Shown here: positions 51,189 through 60,664 of the stretch, piece by piece
How the letters are laid out: each line of letters starts with the position of its first letter
Numbering within the stretch: the stretch's first letter is position 1
From: Comamonadaceae bacterium
Lineage (GTDB): Bacteria; Pseudomonadota; Gammaproteobacteria; Burkholderiales; Burkholderiaceae_C
DNA length: 64,000 bases
Assembly (NCBI GenBank): GCA_027485235.1
Contig: JAIXRJ010000046.1
Span: forward strand, 434,001 to 498,000
Direction of reading: 5' to 3'
Translations under genes and position numbers: made by a program
The notes under the pieces: generated by a model
What the model was told of the DNA's origin: nothing
Databases searched by the model: none
What the model saw: only the letters and a program-made list of their open reading frames with translations

Positions 51189-52403
51189 TCAGGTGGTTCC
51201 GTTGCGGGCGAGATCGGCGATGCGGCCCGCGTCGTAACCGAGCCCCGAGAGGACATCGCCGGTGTGCTGGCCCAGCGAAGGCGGCGGCGAGTTGATGCTG
51301 GCCGGCGTCCCGGAGAACTTCACCGGGAAACCGAGCTGCGGAATACGGCCCTCGACCGGATGGTCCACATGCAACAACATCTGGCGCGCACGCATGTGCG
51401 GGTCATCGAACGCCTCGTGCATGGTGTTCACTGGCCCACCGGGGATGTCGTTGGCAAAAAACAGCGCCACCCATTCCTGACGCGTGCGCTGGCGAAACAC
51501 CTCCTCCATCAAGCGGAATTGACTTTCTCGGGCTTCTCCCTCGGGGAACTGGTCTTGCTTGAGCTGCGGCACGCCTGCGATGTCGCAAAAGCGGGCCCAG
51601 AAGTGCTCCTCCAGCGCGCCCAAAGTCACATAGTGCCCGTCCTGACAGCGGAAAATGCCGTAACAAGGCGCGCCGCCGGTGTTGCGGTATTCCCCACCCT
51701 TGGGCTCGACCGTGCCAAACAAGGGCTCCGCGGCGTGGTAAGTCAAGAACGCCACGGCGGCGTCCATCATGGAGACGTCGACGAATTGGCCGGTTCCAGT
51801 GTTCTGCCGCGCAAGCACGGCCGCCAGAATGCCCCATGCGCCGATCATGGACGCACCAATATCGGCGGCAAGCAGTCCCGGGACCATGGGCCCTTCACCC
51901 GCCTTGCCAAACAGTGGCAGAGCGCCGATGACACCGAGGTAGTTCAAATCATGCCCAGCAAGGCGCTGGTAGGGGCCGTCCTGCCCATACCCAGAGATGG
52001 CGCAATAAACCAAGCGGGGATTGATCTTCTTCAGTTCCTCGTAGCCCAAGCCGAGGCGGTCCATCACCCCCGGCCGAAAGCCTTCGACCACCACATCGGA
52101 CTGCGCTGCGAGTTCCCGGAAGATGCGCTTGCCTTCTTCATGCTTGAGGTTCAAGGTCATGCTGCGCTTGTTTCGGTTGCATAGCAGGAATGTGCCTGAA
52201 TCCACCTTGCCCATCGGCGGGAAGCTGCGCTGGTAGTCGCCGCGCCCAGGCTCCTCCACCTTCAGGATGTCAGCACCCAAATCGCCCAGCAACTGGGTGC
52301 ACAGGGCGGCGGGCAGCAGACGGCTGGCGTCCAGCACTTTCAGGCCGTCGAGCGCCCCGCGAGCGCCTACTGGGGCGGTCGTATTGCGGTCATTGTTTGT
52401 CAT
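51189..52403 (-). CDS. CaiB/BaiF-family CoA transferase
   Basis: 404 aa with the family start LDGLKVLDASRLLPAALCTQLLGDLGADILKVEEPGRGDYQR. The catalytic Asp is in LLAADIGASMIGAWG (near residue 180), and EYRNTGGAPCYGIFRCQDGHYVTLG lies in the second half. The overall pattern is close to alpha-methylacyl-CoA racemase and formyl-CoA transferase types. Its ATG overlaps the IclR stop by four bases, so it is directly co-expressed with the regulator. Confidence 0.9.
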   Translation of the reverse strand: MTNNDRNTTAPVGARGALDGLKVLDASRLLPAALCTQLLGDLGADILKVEEPGRGDYQRSFPPMGKVDSGTFLLCNRNKRSMTLNLKHEEGKRIFRELAAQSDVVVEGFRPGVMDRLGLGYEELKKINPRLVYCAISGYGQDGPYQRLAGHDLNYLGVIGALPLFGKAGEGPMVPGLLAADIGASMIGAWGILAAVLARQNTGTGQFVDVSMMDAAVAFLTYHAAEPLFGTVEPKGGEYRNTGGAPCYGIFRCQDGHYVTLGALEEHFWARFCDIAGVPQLKQDQFPEGEARESQFRLMEEVFRQRTRQEWVALFFANDIPGGPVNTMHEAFDDPHMRARQMLLHVDHPVEGRIPQLGFPVKFSGTPASINSPPPSLGQHTGDVLSGLGYDAGRIADLARNGTT

Positions 52404-53173
52404 GTCGAAGACCTCTTGTTTGCGCCGCCATGCTCGTGGCCCAACTGCTTGTCAATCTGCTCGACGCAGGCACGCGCCTGCGTCAATATCTTGCGCTCGT
52501 GCGCTTTGGTAGCACGGGTAGACAGCACCGACACGTGCAGCGCCGCGACGGCGCTGCCATTGCCATCGCGTATGGGCAAGGCATAGCCAACCACGCCTTC
52601 GATCGCTTCTTGGTCACTCCTCGAGAAGCCAGCCATACGGATGCTGTTGTACTCCTTGTGCAAGAGCTGCGGGTCGGTGATGGTCTGGGGCGTCATTTTG
52701 GGCAGTTTGCCGGCCAGCACATGTGCTTCGAGCCGCCCATCGAGGGCGGCGAAAAGCTTTCCTGTGGCGGTGCAGTGCATCATCAGCGGCTCGCCCAGCC
52801 GAATGTCCAGAGAGATCCGCTGGTTGCCCAGGACACGGTCCACATAGATGACCCGTTGCCCTACCCTCAGGGCCAGGTAAACGTCGTCCCCAAGCTCGCG
52901 GGCGAGGTCTTGCAGCGGCCGCCGGGCCACCGTTCGCAAGTCCAGCGATTGGACGGTGCGCAAGGCCAGGGACACCGTGCGCGGGCCGACGGCATAGCGC
53001 AGATCGTCATCGACCGTCACGACCTCGGCGCTCACCATGGTTTGCAGCATATTGTGCAGGCTGCTCAAGGGCAGGTCCAGCGCCTGTTTGATTTCCGTCA
53101 GTCGCAAAGGGGTGTTGCGCTCGGCCAGCAGCTTGAGGATGTCGAAGGTTCTCAGGTAACGCTCAGGGCTCAT
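52400..53173 (-). CDS. IclR-family transcriptional regulator
   Basis: 257 aa with an N-terminal winged helix-turn-helix (LRLTEIKQALDLPLSSLHNMLQTMVSAEVVTV) and an IclR effector domain (MMHCTATGKLFAAL, GFSRSDQEAIEGVVGYALPI). It is divergent from the acyl-CoA synthetase gene. The 190-bp gap carries a perfect IclR-box form palindrome, so it likely controls both arms in response to a pathway acid or CoA ester. Confidence 0.9.
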   Translation of the reverse strand: MSPERYLRTFDILKLLAERNTPLRLTEIKQALDLPLSSLHNMLQTMVSAEVVTVDDDLRYAVGPRTVSLALRTVQSLDLRTVARRPLQDLARELGDDVYLALRVGQRVIYVDRVLGNQRISLDIRLGEPLMMHCTATGKLFAALDGRLEAHVLAGKLPKMTPQTITDPQLLHKEYNSIRMAGFSRSDQEAIEGVVGYALPIRDGNGSAVAALHVSVLSTRATKAHERKILTQARACVEQIDKQLGHEHGGANKRSST

Positions 53174-53315
53174 GGTCTGTCTATGCTCGCGAGAAAATTC
53201 GTAAACTCGAAAATAATTTCATTGGATTAAACCATTCGAACTCAGCCAATCCGTCAAGCTGGCATGAAAAAACAACTTGCCCAGCCAAGCATTGCACGTT
53301 AACATTTCCTAATTA

Positions 53316-53330
53316 TGGAATAGTTTTCCA
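53316..53330. promoter_or_regulatory. IclR-box type palindrome
   Basis: TGGAATAGTTTTCCA has the exact TGGAA-N5-TTCCA arms of the classical IclR box. It lies 34 bases before the acyl-CoA synthetase ATG. A second small palindrome (ATTTCGAAAT, 53332-53341) follows at once, and GAAA-N4-TTTC occurs at 53209-53220 nearer the iclR gene. Confidence 0.6.
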
Positions 53331-53363
53331 AATTTCGAAATATCGAGACCACGCGACACCGCC

Positions 53364-54995
53364 ATGAGCATGCCCGAAACCCGGACCATCCCGCTGCTGA
53401 TGCAGGAGCAAGCCAAGCGCTTTGCCGCCCGTGAAGCGCTGGTGGACGGGGCGCGCCGCTACACCTATGCGCAGCTGCTGGATGAGGCAAACAACGTGGC
53501 GCGGGGCCTCGCCTCGCTCGGTTTGGGGCGCGGCGATCGCGTGGCCATTCTCATGGGCAACCGGGCAGAGTGGCTGCTGACATTCCTCGCGATCCAGCAA
53601 ATTGGTGCCGTTTCTGTCGGCCTCAACACCTGGTCCACCGCCCGCGAACTCGAGTACACACTGTCTCATGCCGAAGTCAGCTGTCTCGTGGCAACTGACC
53701 GGCTGCGGCGCCAGGATTTCCGCAGCACGATGGCCGGCATCCGTGGCAGCGGTGGCATGACTTCATTGCGAAACATTGTCTGGCTCCATGCTGACCTGAC
53801 ATCGCCCGTGAAGGACGACGTCAACAGAGTCTTGGGCCCTGGCGAGATCACCTGGAACGAGTTGCTTCAAAGGGGCGAGGGCATTGCCCAAGCCCAGGTG
53901 GATGCGGCGGCGCGGGCCGTGCAGCCGGACGACGACGCCATGTTGTTGTACACCTCCGGCTCCACGGCAGCGCCCAAGGGCATCCTGCTGCAGCACGGGC
54001 ATTGGGTCAGCAACTCATTCCACATCGGCGAGCGCCAGCGCGTCACCCAGCACGACAGGCTTTGGCTGGCGGTGTCGCTCTTTTGGAGTTTCGGCATCGT
54101 CAATGCGGCTCCCAACCTGCTCACCCACGGGGGCTGTGTGGTGCTGCAAGAAAGTTTTGACGCCAGCGAGGCGCTGGCGCTGATCGAGCGCGAGCGCTGC
54201 TCGATCTTTTACGGCACGCCGAACATCGTGCAAGCCCTGTGGGAGCACCCGAAACGAGCGCAGCACGATCTGTCATCACTGCGCAGCGGTGCCACCATCG
54301 GCACACCCGAACAGGTGCAACGGGCCGTAGACCTGGGTGTTCGGGAAATCTGCAACATCTACGGCTTGAGCGAAACCTACGGCAATTGCGCGGTGACCGA
54401 TGCGCACGATCCTCTCGCGGTGCGGCTGCAATCGGTCGGTCGTCCGCTTCCCGGAGTCACGCTGCGCATTTGCCACATCGACTCGGGCGAAATGCAGCCG
54501 GCGGGCGAGGTTGGCGAGATCAGGGTCAAGGGACCGGTGGTCAGGGAGTACCTCAAGGAACCGGCAAAAACCGCCGAGTCTTTCGACGAAAATGGATTTT
54601 TTCGCACGGGAGACTTGGGCCTTCTCGACGCCGACGGCCGGCTGTACTTCAAGGGCCGCATCAAGGAAATGGTCAAGAGCGGGGGCATCAACATTGCCCC
54701 TGCTGAAATCGAGGAGGTGCTGATGCGCCACCCTGCGGTTCGCACAGCCTACGTGATCGGCGTGCCTCACCCGGCATTGGACGAAGCGCTCGTGGCCATC
54801 ATCATCGCTGAGGCTGGTGCGATACCGGGCCGCGACGAACTGCTGGCCTTCTGCAAAAACGAGATGGCCGCCTACAAAGTACCGCACCAGTTCCACTTCA
54901 CGACGGAAAACGAACTGCCCCTGACCACCACCGGCAAGTTGCAGAAGGCCAGGTTGCATACGCTGCTGCCAACAAGCGGAGAGCCCAAGACATGA
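53364..54995 (+). CDS. AMP-dependent acyl-CoA synthetase
   Basis: 543 aa of the ANL superfamily. The AMP/phosphate loop is LLYTSGSTAAPKGIL (near residue 194), followed by YGLSETYGNCAVTD, and the hinge and C-terminal core GRIKEMVKSGGINIAPAEIEEVLMRHP. The Lys of the last motif (TTTGKLQKARL) is present. It activates a carboxylic acid to its CoA ester and so opens the pathway of this cluster. It is the first gene of the plus-strand operon, with ATGA overlap to the next. Confidence 0.93.
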   Translation: MSMPETRTIPLLMQEQAKRFAAREALVDGARRYTYAQLLDEANNVARGLASLGLGRGDRVAILMGNRAEWLLTFLAIQQIGAVSVGLNTWSTARELEYTLSHAEVSCLVATDRLRRQDFRSTMAGIRGSGGMTSLRNIVWLHADLTSPVKDDVNRVLGPGEITWNELLQRGEGIAQAQVDAAARAVQPDDDAMLLYTSGSTAAPKGILLQHGHWVSNSFHIGERQRVTQHDRLWLAVSLFWSFGIVNAAPNLLTHGGCVVLQESFDASEALALIERERCSIFYGTPNIVQALWEHPKRAQHDLSSLRSGATIGTPEQVQRAVDLGVREICNIYGLSETYGNCAVTDAHDPLAVRLQSVGRPLPGVTLRICHIDSGEMQPAGEVGEIRVKGPVVREYLKEPAKTAESFDENGFFRTGDLGLLDADGRLYFKGRIKEMVKSGGINIAPAEIEEVLMRHPAVRTAYVIGVPHPALDEALVAIIIAEAGAIPGRDELLAFCKNEMAAYKVPHQFHFTTENELPLTTTGKLQKARLHTLLPTSGEPKT

Positions 54996-55891
54996 GCGAA
55001 GACAGCTTCCTGAATGAAAGACCGAACGCCTGGGGCCGCTGGGGCGCAGACGACGAGGCCGGGGCGCTCAACCTGATCGGCCCCGAGCAGGTCAAGCGCG
55101 CAGCCAGCCTGGTGCGAACCGGCCAGGTGGTGCGGCTCGCGCAGCTGCTCTCGCACAAAACCCCGGTGCCACGCCACCGCGCAGGACTGCAACATTTCAT
55201 GGGGCGCGACGGGGGCGACTACGCGGCAGGCGCCAAGCGCCCCGGTGGTTTCCAGTTCGCCGAAGACACTGTGGTCATGCCCCTGCACATCGGCACCCAC
55301 ATCGACGCGCTGTGCCACGCGTGGTGCGACAGTCGCTTGTTCAACAACTACCGCGAAGACACCCTGCGCAGCACCAGCGGTGCGACCCGACTCGGGGTGG
55401 AGAAAATGCCGCCAGCGGTCACGCGCGGCCTGCTGCTGGACCTGGTCGGCTTGCGTGGTCGCCCGTTACGCGGGGGAGAAGTGGTCTCTCGAGCCGACCT
55501 TGAGGCTTGCCTGAGCGCCGCGCAGCTTGAGATCGAGCCCGGCGACGCGGTGCTGCTGCACACCGGCTGGTTGGCCGCCCAACAAGGCGTGAGCGACGTG
55601 GATTTCAATACCGAGCCCGGCATCGACCACGAAGCGGGCCTTTGGCTGGCACAGCACGACGTTGCCCTCATAGGCGCCGACAACTACGCGGTCGAAGTGC
55701 TGCCCTTCGCAGAGGGCACCGTGTTCCCGGTGCACCAGTGCGTGATCCGCGATTTTGGCATCCCGTTGCTCGAAGGCCTGATGCTGGAGCCACTGGTGCG
55801 CACCGGCCGACGCGAATTTCTTTTTGTCGCCGCTGCGCTGCCCATTGTTGGCGCCACCGGCAGCCCGCTCACACCCCTGGCAATTCTCTGA
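54992..55891 (+). CDS. Cyclase-family (kynurenine formamidase-like) metal hydrolase
   Basis: 299 aa with the family motif HxGTHxDxxxH seen as HIGTHIDALCH (near residue 94), which supplies zinc ligands, and GIDHEAGLWLAQHDVALIGADN later. Members open amide, lactone or cyclic structures. The conserved N-terminal GRWGADDEAGALNLI is typical of the larger class found in catabolic clusters. It overlaps the ligase gene by four bases. A ring- or lactone-opening step is likely but unproven. Confidence 0.87.
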   Translation: MSEDSFLNERPNAWGRWGADDEAGALNLIGPEQVKRAASLVRTGQVVRLAQLLSHKTPVPRHRAGLQHFMGRDGGDYAAGAKRPGGFQFAEDTVVMPLHIGTHIDALCHAWCDSRLFNNYREDTLRSTSGATRLGVEKMPPAVTRGLLLDLVGLRGRPLRGGEVVSRADLEACLSAAQLEIEPGDAVLLHTGWLAAQQGVSDVDFNTEPGIDHEAGLWLAQHDVALIGADNYAVEVLPFAEGTVFPVHQCVIRDFGIPLLEGLMLEPLVRTGRREFLFVAAALPIVGATGSPLTPLAIL

Positions 55892-55902
55892 AACACACAG
55901 CC

Positions 55903-57123
55903 ATGAAACCCGACACCACCCGCCCCGGTCCCCTGACAGGCATCCGCGTCCTCGAGATTGCTTCGATGATTCTTGGACCGCTGGCAGGCCAATATCTGGG
56001 CGACCTCGGTGCGGACGTGATCAAGCTCGAGCCCCCCGAAGGTGACCTGACACGCTCGATCGGCCCGCGACGTTCACCGCTGATGGGCTCGTTCTTTCTT
56101 TCCAGCAATCGCAGCAAGCGCAGCATTGTTGTTGACCTGAAGAAGGCTGAAGGACAGGCCATCTTGCGCAGTTTGTTGAAAGACACCGATGTGCTGCTGC
56201 ACTCCCTGCGAACGCCAGCCGCCAACAAACTGGGCCTCGACTATGCGACGCTCAAGCAGCTCAACCCGCGCCTTGTCTATTGCCACGTCACAGGCTACAG
56301 CGACGAAGGCGCTTATGCGGGGCGACCTGCCTACGACGACATCGGCCAGGCCGCCTCGGGCCTTGCGCAATTGCAGACCACGGTGGCTGGGCAGCCGCGT
56401 TTCATGCCCTCGATTTTCGCGGACAAGATTGGCGCGCTGCACGCCAGCATCGGCATGCTCGCCGCTATTGCGCACCGGTCTGCCACAGGGCAAGGCCAGC
56501 AGGTCGAGGTACCGATGTTTGAAAGCCTGGTGGCGTTCAACATGGCCGAACACCAATGGGGCTTCTGCTTCGACCCACCCATCGGGCCGATGGGCTACCA
56601 GCCCGTCAGCACGGCTGTACGACGACCCTACAAAACGAAGGACGGCTACCTCGCGCTGCTGCCATATTCGGATGCGAACTGGCGCAGCCTGTTCGAAATC
56701 GCAGGCGAGCCACAGATCATGGAGGACCCGCGCTTTTCTAACTTTGCCGCGCGGCAGGAACACTTTCGCGAGGTCTGGGACGAGGTCGAGCGGCAGGCGG
56801 CACGAAAGACCAATGCCGAATGGCTGGCACTGCTGTCGACTGCAGACATCCCGTTTTCGGTCGTTAACTCGCTCGAAGACCTGACCCGGGACCCGCACCT
56901 CGAGAGCGTCGGGTTCTGGACCATTGCCGAGCACCCCAGCGAAGGTCCGCTGCGTTTTGCCGCCAGCCCCGTGGACCTTCGCGAATCGCCGATGCGCATG
57001 ACGCGCATGCAACCCCGCTTGGGCGAGCACAGCGCAGAGATCCTGCGCGAATGCGGATACGACGAACCACACATAGCACACCTGACCGCTGTCGGCGGCA
57101 CCTGCCGAGGCCAAGAAACATGA
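55903..57123 (+). CDS. CaiB/BaiF-family CoA transferase
   Basis: 406 aa starting MKPDTTRPGPLTGIRVLEIASMILGPLAGQYLGDLGADVIKLEPPEGDLTRS. The ATG lies 11 bases after the cyclase stop; the upstream open frame is antisense-like noise over that gene. The catalytic Asp lies in SIFADKIGALHASIGML (near residue 170). It is the second such transferase linked to this IclR system, so two different CoA exchange or racemase steps may exist. ATGA overlap with the dehydrogenase gene. Confidence 0.9.
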   Translation: MKPDTTRPGPLTGIRVLEIASMILGPLAGQYLGDLGADVIKLEPPEGDLTRSIGPRRSPLMGSFFLSSNRSKRSIVVDLKKAEGQAILRSLLKDTDVLLHSLRTPAANKLGLDYATLKQLNPRLVYCHVTGYSDEGAYAGRPAYDDIGQAASGLAQLQTTVAGQPRFMPSIFADKIGALHASIGMLAAIAHRSATGQGQQVEVPMFESLVAFNMAEHQWGFCFDPPIGPMGYQPVSTAVRRPYKTKDGYLALLPYSDANWRSLFEIAGEPQIMEDPRFSNFAARQEHFREVWDEVERQAARKTNAEWLALLSTADIPFSVVNSLEDLTRDPHLESVGFWTIAEHPSEGPLRFAASPVDLRESPMRMTRMQPRLGEHSAEILRECGYDEPHIAHLTAVGGTCRGQET

Positions 57124-58277
57124 TCCCACGCACCATTTTCACACCCGAGCACGAAGCGTTCCGCGACACCGTGCGCCGCTTCATCGAAACGGAAGTCACC
57201 CCGCACCATGCGGACTGGGAAAAGGCCGGCCAGGTGCCCCGTTCACTCTGGACAAAAGCTGGCGAACTCGGTCTGTTGTGTGTCAATGCGCCGGAGGCCT
57301 ACGGCGGTCAGGGCGCCGACTTTCTTTACAGCGCCATCCTCATCGAAGAGATGGCGCGCGCGGGCGCAACGGGTCCGACCTTCTACCTGCACTCGGACAT
57401 CGTCGCACCTTACCTCGTGGACTTCGGCACCGAAGCACAAAAAAGCAAATGGTTGCCGAGGATGGCCACCGGCGAAGTGGTGGTGGCGCTGGGCATGAGC
57501 GAGCCGTCTGGCGGCAGCGATGTGCAGAACATCCGCACCCAGGCCATCCGCGATGGCGACGAATACGTGATCAATGGCCAGAAGGTCTTCACCACCAACG
57601 GCCACAGCGCAGACCTTTTGCTGTTGGCCTGCAAGACCGACCCCACGCAAAAAGCCAAAGGAGTGAGCATGATCCTGGTTGAAACCGACAGCCCCGGCTT
57701 TAGCCGTGGTCGCAAGCTTGAGAAGATCGGCTGCAAGGCCCAAGACACCTCGGAGCTGTTCTTCTCCGACTTGCGCGTGCCGGCGTCTAACCTGCTCGGC
57801 ACCGAAGGCGGCGGCTTCGCCATCCTGATGACCCAGCTGGCGCAGGAGCGTTTGATCCAGGCCATCCGTGCAGTCTCAGCATCGGAGGCCGCGCTCGAAT
57901 GGACGCTGGCTTACGCGGTCGAGCGCAAGATGTTCGGCCAGACCCTGGCCGACTTCCAAAATACCCGCTTCAGCCTGGCCAACCTTCACGCGCAGGTCCT
58001 CGCACAACGCGTATTCGTCGACCGCTGCATGCTATTGCATGCAGAAGGCAAACTCGATGCAGTTGACGCTGCTTCTTGCAAGCTGGTCACAACTGACTTG
58101 CAGTTCAAGGTCATGGACGAATGCCTGCAATTCTTTGGCGGCTGGGGCTATATGTGGGAATACCCGATTGCCCGGGCCTTCGCCGATGCGCGCATGTGCC
58201 GCATTGGCGGCGGCACCGCCGAAGTGATGAAGCAGATCATCGCCAATTCACTGCTGCCCCGTGTGCGCAAGGTTTGA
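57120..58277 (+). CDS. Acyl-CoA dehydrogenase
   Basis: 385-aa FAD enzyme. The three ACAD parts are clear: N-terminal helices (FTPEHEAFRDTVRRFIETEV), the middle FAD segment ALGMSEPSGGSDVQNIRTQAIRDGDEYVINGQKVFTTNG, and the C-terminal QFFGGWGYMWEYPIARAFADARMCRIGGGTAEVMKQII. In the last motif GGGTAE replaces the more usual EGTNE. It should introduce an alpha,beta double bond in a pathway acyl-CoA. The start is the ATG of the ATGA overlap with the CoA transferase. Confidence 0.93.
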   Translation: MIPRTIFTPEHEAFRDTVRRFIETEVTPHHADWEKAGQVPRSLWTKAGELGLLCVNAPEAYGGQGADFLYSAILIEEMARAGATGPTFYLHSDIVAPYLVDFGTEAQKSKWLPRMATGEVVVALGMSEPSGGSDVQNIRTQAIRDGDEYVINGQKVFTTNGHSADLLLLACKTDPTQKAKGVSMILVETDSPGFSRGRKLEKIGCKAQDTSELFFSDLRVPASNLLGTEGGGFAILMTQLAQERLIQAIRAVSASEAALEWTLAYAVERKMFGQTLADFQNTRFSLANLHAQVLAQRVFVDRCMLLHAEGKLDAVDAASCKLVTTDLQFKVMDECLQFFGGWGYMWEYPIARAFADARMCRIGGGTAEVMKQIIANSLLPRVRKV

Positions 58278-58357
58278 TCCGATCAAGCCCCCAGATTTCA
58301 CCGTACTTTACAAAGCCCTTTTCCTGAACCCCAACCTTCACATCTGGAGACCAGCCC

Positions 58358-59344
58358 ATGCAAACCTCACTGCACATCCTGCTCAAATCGACCATCGTTG
58401 TGGCCAGCATCGCCACTGGCGTCTTCGCGCAAGCGCAGACGAGCTGGCCAGGCACTTCAAACATCAAGGTCGTCGTCCCGTTCTCTTCTGGCGGCGCCTC
58501 CGACGTGCTGACTCGCACGCTGGCCCAACGCTTACAAGACAAGATCGGTGGCAGTTGGGTCATCGAAAACAAAACCGGTGCAGGCGGCAACATCGGCATG
58601 GAAGCCGTCAAGGCCGCAGCGCCGGACGGCACCACCATCTCTTCGGCCACCATCGGCACGCTGTCGATCAACCAGTTCCTGTTCGCCAAACTGCCCTACG
58701 ACCCGGCTGTGGATTTCGAATACGTCTCGAAGATCTGGGAGAACTGCAACGCATTTGTCGTGTCACCCTCGAACCCCGCTCGTAACGTCAAGGAATTTCT
58801 GGACTGGGCCAAGCAGCGGCCCAAAGGCGTGAACTTCGGCTCGGCCGGCGTTGGCACGACCCCCCACTTGGCGGGAGAGTTGTTCCGGGTGCGCACCGGG
58901 ATCCAGGCGGTGCACATTCCCTTCCGCGGTGCAGCACAATCGATGCCGGCGCTCATGTCAGGCGAAACGGATTTCGCCATCGACAACATCGCCAGCTACA
59001 CACCCCTGATCAAATCTGGCAAGGTGCGCGCACTTGCCGTGACCTGCCCCGAGCGCTGGCCAACCATGCCAGAGGTGCCCACCATGGCCGAAGCGGGCGT
59101 GGCAGACTTTGTGGTCACATCCTGGGGCGCTTTCGTTTTGCCAAAGGGCACGCCTGCGGCCATCTCCAGCAAACTTTCACAGGCGATCACCGAATTGGCG
59201 GCTGACCCAGCACTCAAGGCCAAGTACCTGGAGATCGGCGCCATCATCAAGCCCACGACACCCAAGGAGACTGCCGACTTCGCCGCCAACGAGCGGGTGA
59301 AGTGGCGCGAAGTGGTCAGGATCTCCGGCGCCAAGTTGGACTGA
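58358..59344 (+). CDS. Bug-family (TctC-like) periplasmic solute receptor
   Basis: 328 aa with signal peptide ending VFAQAQ and the family segment VVVPFSSGGASDVLTR. GGAG lies 12 bases before the ATG. It has IPFRGAAQSMPALMSGETDFAIDNI and LPKGTPAAI. It presumably captures the substrate of the CoA pathway. It is the third orphan Bug receptor in the window. Confidence 0.9.
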   Translation: MQTSLHILLKSTIVVASIATGVFAQAQTSWPGTSNIKVVVPFSSGGASDVLTRTLAQRLQDKIGGSWVIENKTGAGGNIGMEAVKAAAPDGTTISSATIGTLSINQFLFAKLPYDPAVDFEYVSKIWENCNAFVVSPSNPARNVKEFLDWAKQRPKGVNFGSAGVGTTPHLAGELFRVRTGIQAVHIPFRGAAQSMPALMSGETDFAIDNIASYTPLIKSGKVRALAVTCPERWPTMPEVPTMAEAGVADFVVTSWGAFVLPKGTPAAISSKLSQAITELAADPALKAKYLEIGAIIKPTTPKETADFAANERVKWREVVRISGAKLD

Positions 59345-59350
59345 CAGCCT

Positions 59351-60664
59351 ATGGGAATGAGAGTCGCCGTCATTGGCGCAGGTGCGGCCGGCCTGTGCTC
59401 GGCGAAGTACTTGCTGGCCCACAATGTGGACACCGTGGTCTATGAGATGGGCAGCTGCATTGGCGGCCTCTGGGTATTTGGCAACGACAACGGCCTGTCT
59501 CCGGCGTACGACTCGCTGCACCTGAACTCCGAAGCCCGGGTGACGGCGTACAAGGACTTCCCCTTCCCACAGGGCAGCCCACTCTATCCGGACCACCGTC
59601 AGGTTCGTGCGTACTTGGAGGCTTATGCAGAGCAGTTCGGCATCACGCCGCACATCCGCTTCCGTTCACGAGTGACGGAAGTGGCGCCTGCGGGCGTAGG
59701 GCGCTGGCGTGTCTCGCTGCAAGACGGCAGCAGCAGCGAGTTTGATGCGGTGGTGGTTGGCAGCGGCCACCAGGGTTTGCCGGCCCACCCGAACTGGCGC
59801 CATCATTTCACCGGCGACTATCAGCATGCTCACAGCTACCGCATTCCCGAGCCGTTCCGCGGCAAGCGCGTGCTGGTCGTCGGCATGGGCAACAGCGCGG
59901 TCGACATCGCGGCTGACATCTGTGTCGTCACACAGTCCACCACCCTCTCGGCGCGCTCACCCGTTCTGATGATGCCGCGCATGATGTTTGGCGTGCCGAC
60001 CTCACGCGTGCTGGGCCGCCTGGAAAAGCCTTGGATGCCCTGGCCTGTGCGGCGCACCATCCGCGAAACGCTCACGCGCATCGTGCATGGCCGCATGGAG
60101 CAATGGGGCTTTGTCACACCCAAGAGCCGCACCCACCCGACCAGCCACCCGAGCCTGATCTCGCATTTCGTTTGGGACCGCATCAAAGCCAAGCCCGGTA
60201 TCGCTTCGGTCAACGGGCAGCAAGTGACTTTTGTCGACGGCACGAACGAGACCTATGACAGCGTCATCGTCGCGACCGGCTACCACGTGGACCTGCCCTT
60301 CCTCGCGCCTCAGATGCGGCCGCTGGACGGGCACAAGCTGGAGCTGTTCCTGCGGGTTGTTCACCCGTCTCATCCGGGCCTGTATTTTTTGGGCCTGTTC
60401 AACGTGGCTGGCGGGGGCAACATCCGCATGATGGACGACCAGGCCGAATGGGTGGCCAAGCTCGTGACGGGAGAACTTGCACGACCAGACCAAGCCACCA
60501 TCCTTGCCGGTATGGGCGAGGAACAGGCTTTCCTGCGCAAGCACTTCCCGGCCGCGCCACGTTATGCGCTGGAACTCGACCCCGTGTTTTACCGCCAACA
60601 ACTGCAGCGCGAGTTCCAGCGCGCACGCAGTGCTCGCAACAACCCACCAAGGAACTCGAAGTGA
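59351..60664 (+). CDS. Class B flavin-containing monooxygenase (FMO/Baeyer-Villiger type)
   Basis: 437 aa with two Rossmann motifs: VIGAGAAGLCSAK for FAD at residue 8, and VVGMGNSAVDIA for NADPH near residue 180. The class B fingerprint FxGxxxHxxxY is seen as FTGDYQHAHSY. Such enzymes oxygenate ketones to esters or attack N/S atoms. With a cyclase-type hydrolase and CoA ligase in the operon, a ketone-to-lactone step is attractive but inferred. It overlaps the thiolase by four bases. Confidence 0.88.
   Translation: MGMRVAVIGAGAAGLCSAKYLLAHNVDTVVYEMGSCIGGLWVFGNDNGLSPAYDSLHLNSEARVTAYKDFPFPQGSPLYPDHRQVRAYLEAYAEQFGITPHIRFRSRVTEVAPAGVGRWRVSLQDGSSSEFDAVVVGSGHQGLPAHPNWRHHFTGDYQHAHSYRIPEPFRGKRVLVVGMGNSAVDIAADICVVTQSTTLSARSPVLMMPRMMFGVPTSRVLGRLEKPWMPWPVRRTIRETLTRIVHGRMEQWGFVTPKSRTHPTSHPSLISHFVWDRIKAKPGIASVNGQQVTFVDGTNETYDSVIVATGYHVDLPFLAPQMRPLDGHKLELFLRVVHPSHPGLYFLGLFNVAGGGNIRMMDDQAEWVAKLVTGELARPDQATILAGMGEEQAFLRKHFPAAPRYALELDPVFYRQQLQREFQRARSARNNPPRNSK

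Noticed and set aside
56074..57129. 351-codon minus-strand frame over the CoA transferase
   Set aside because: Antisense shadow without family character; the plus-strand gene has catalytic motifs and overlaps its neighbours properly.
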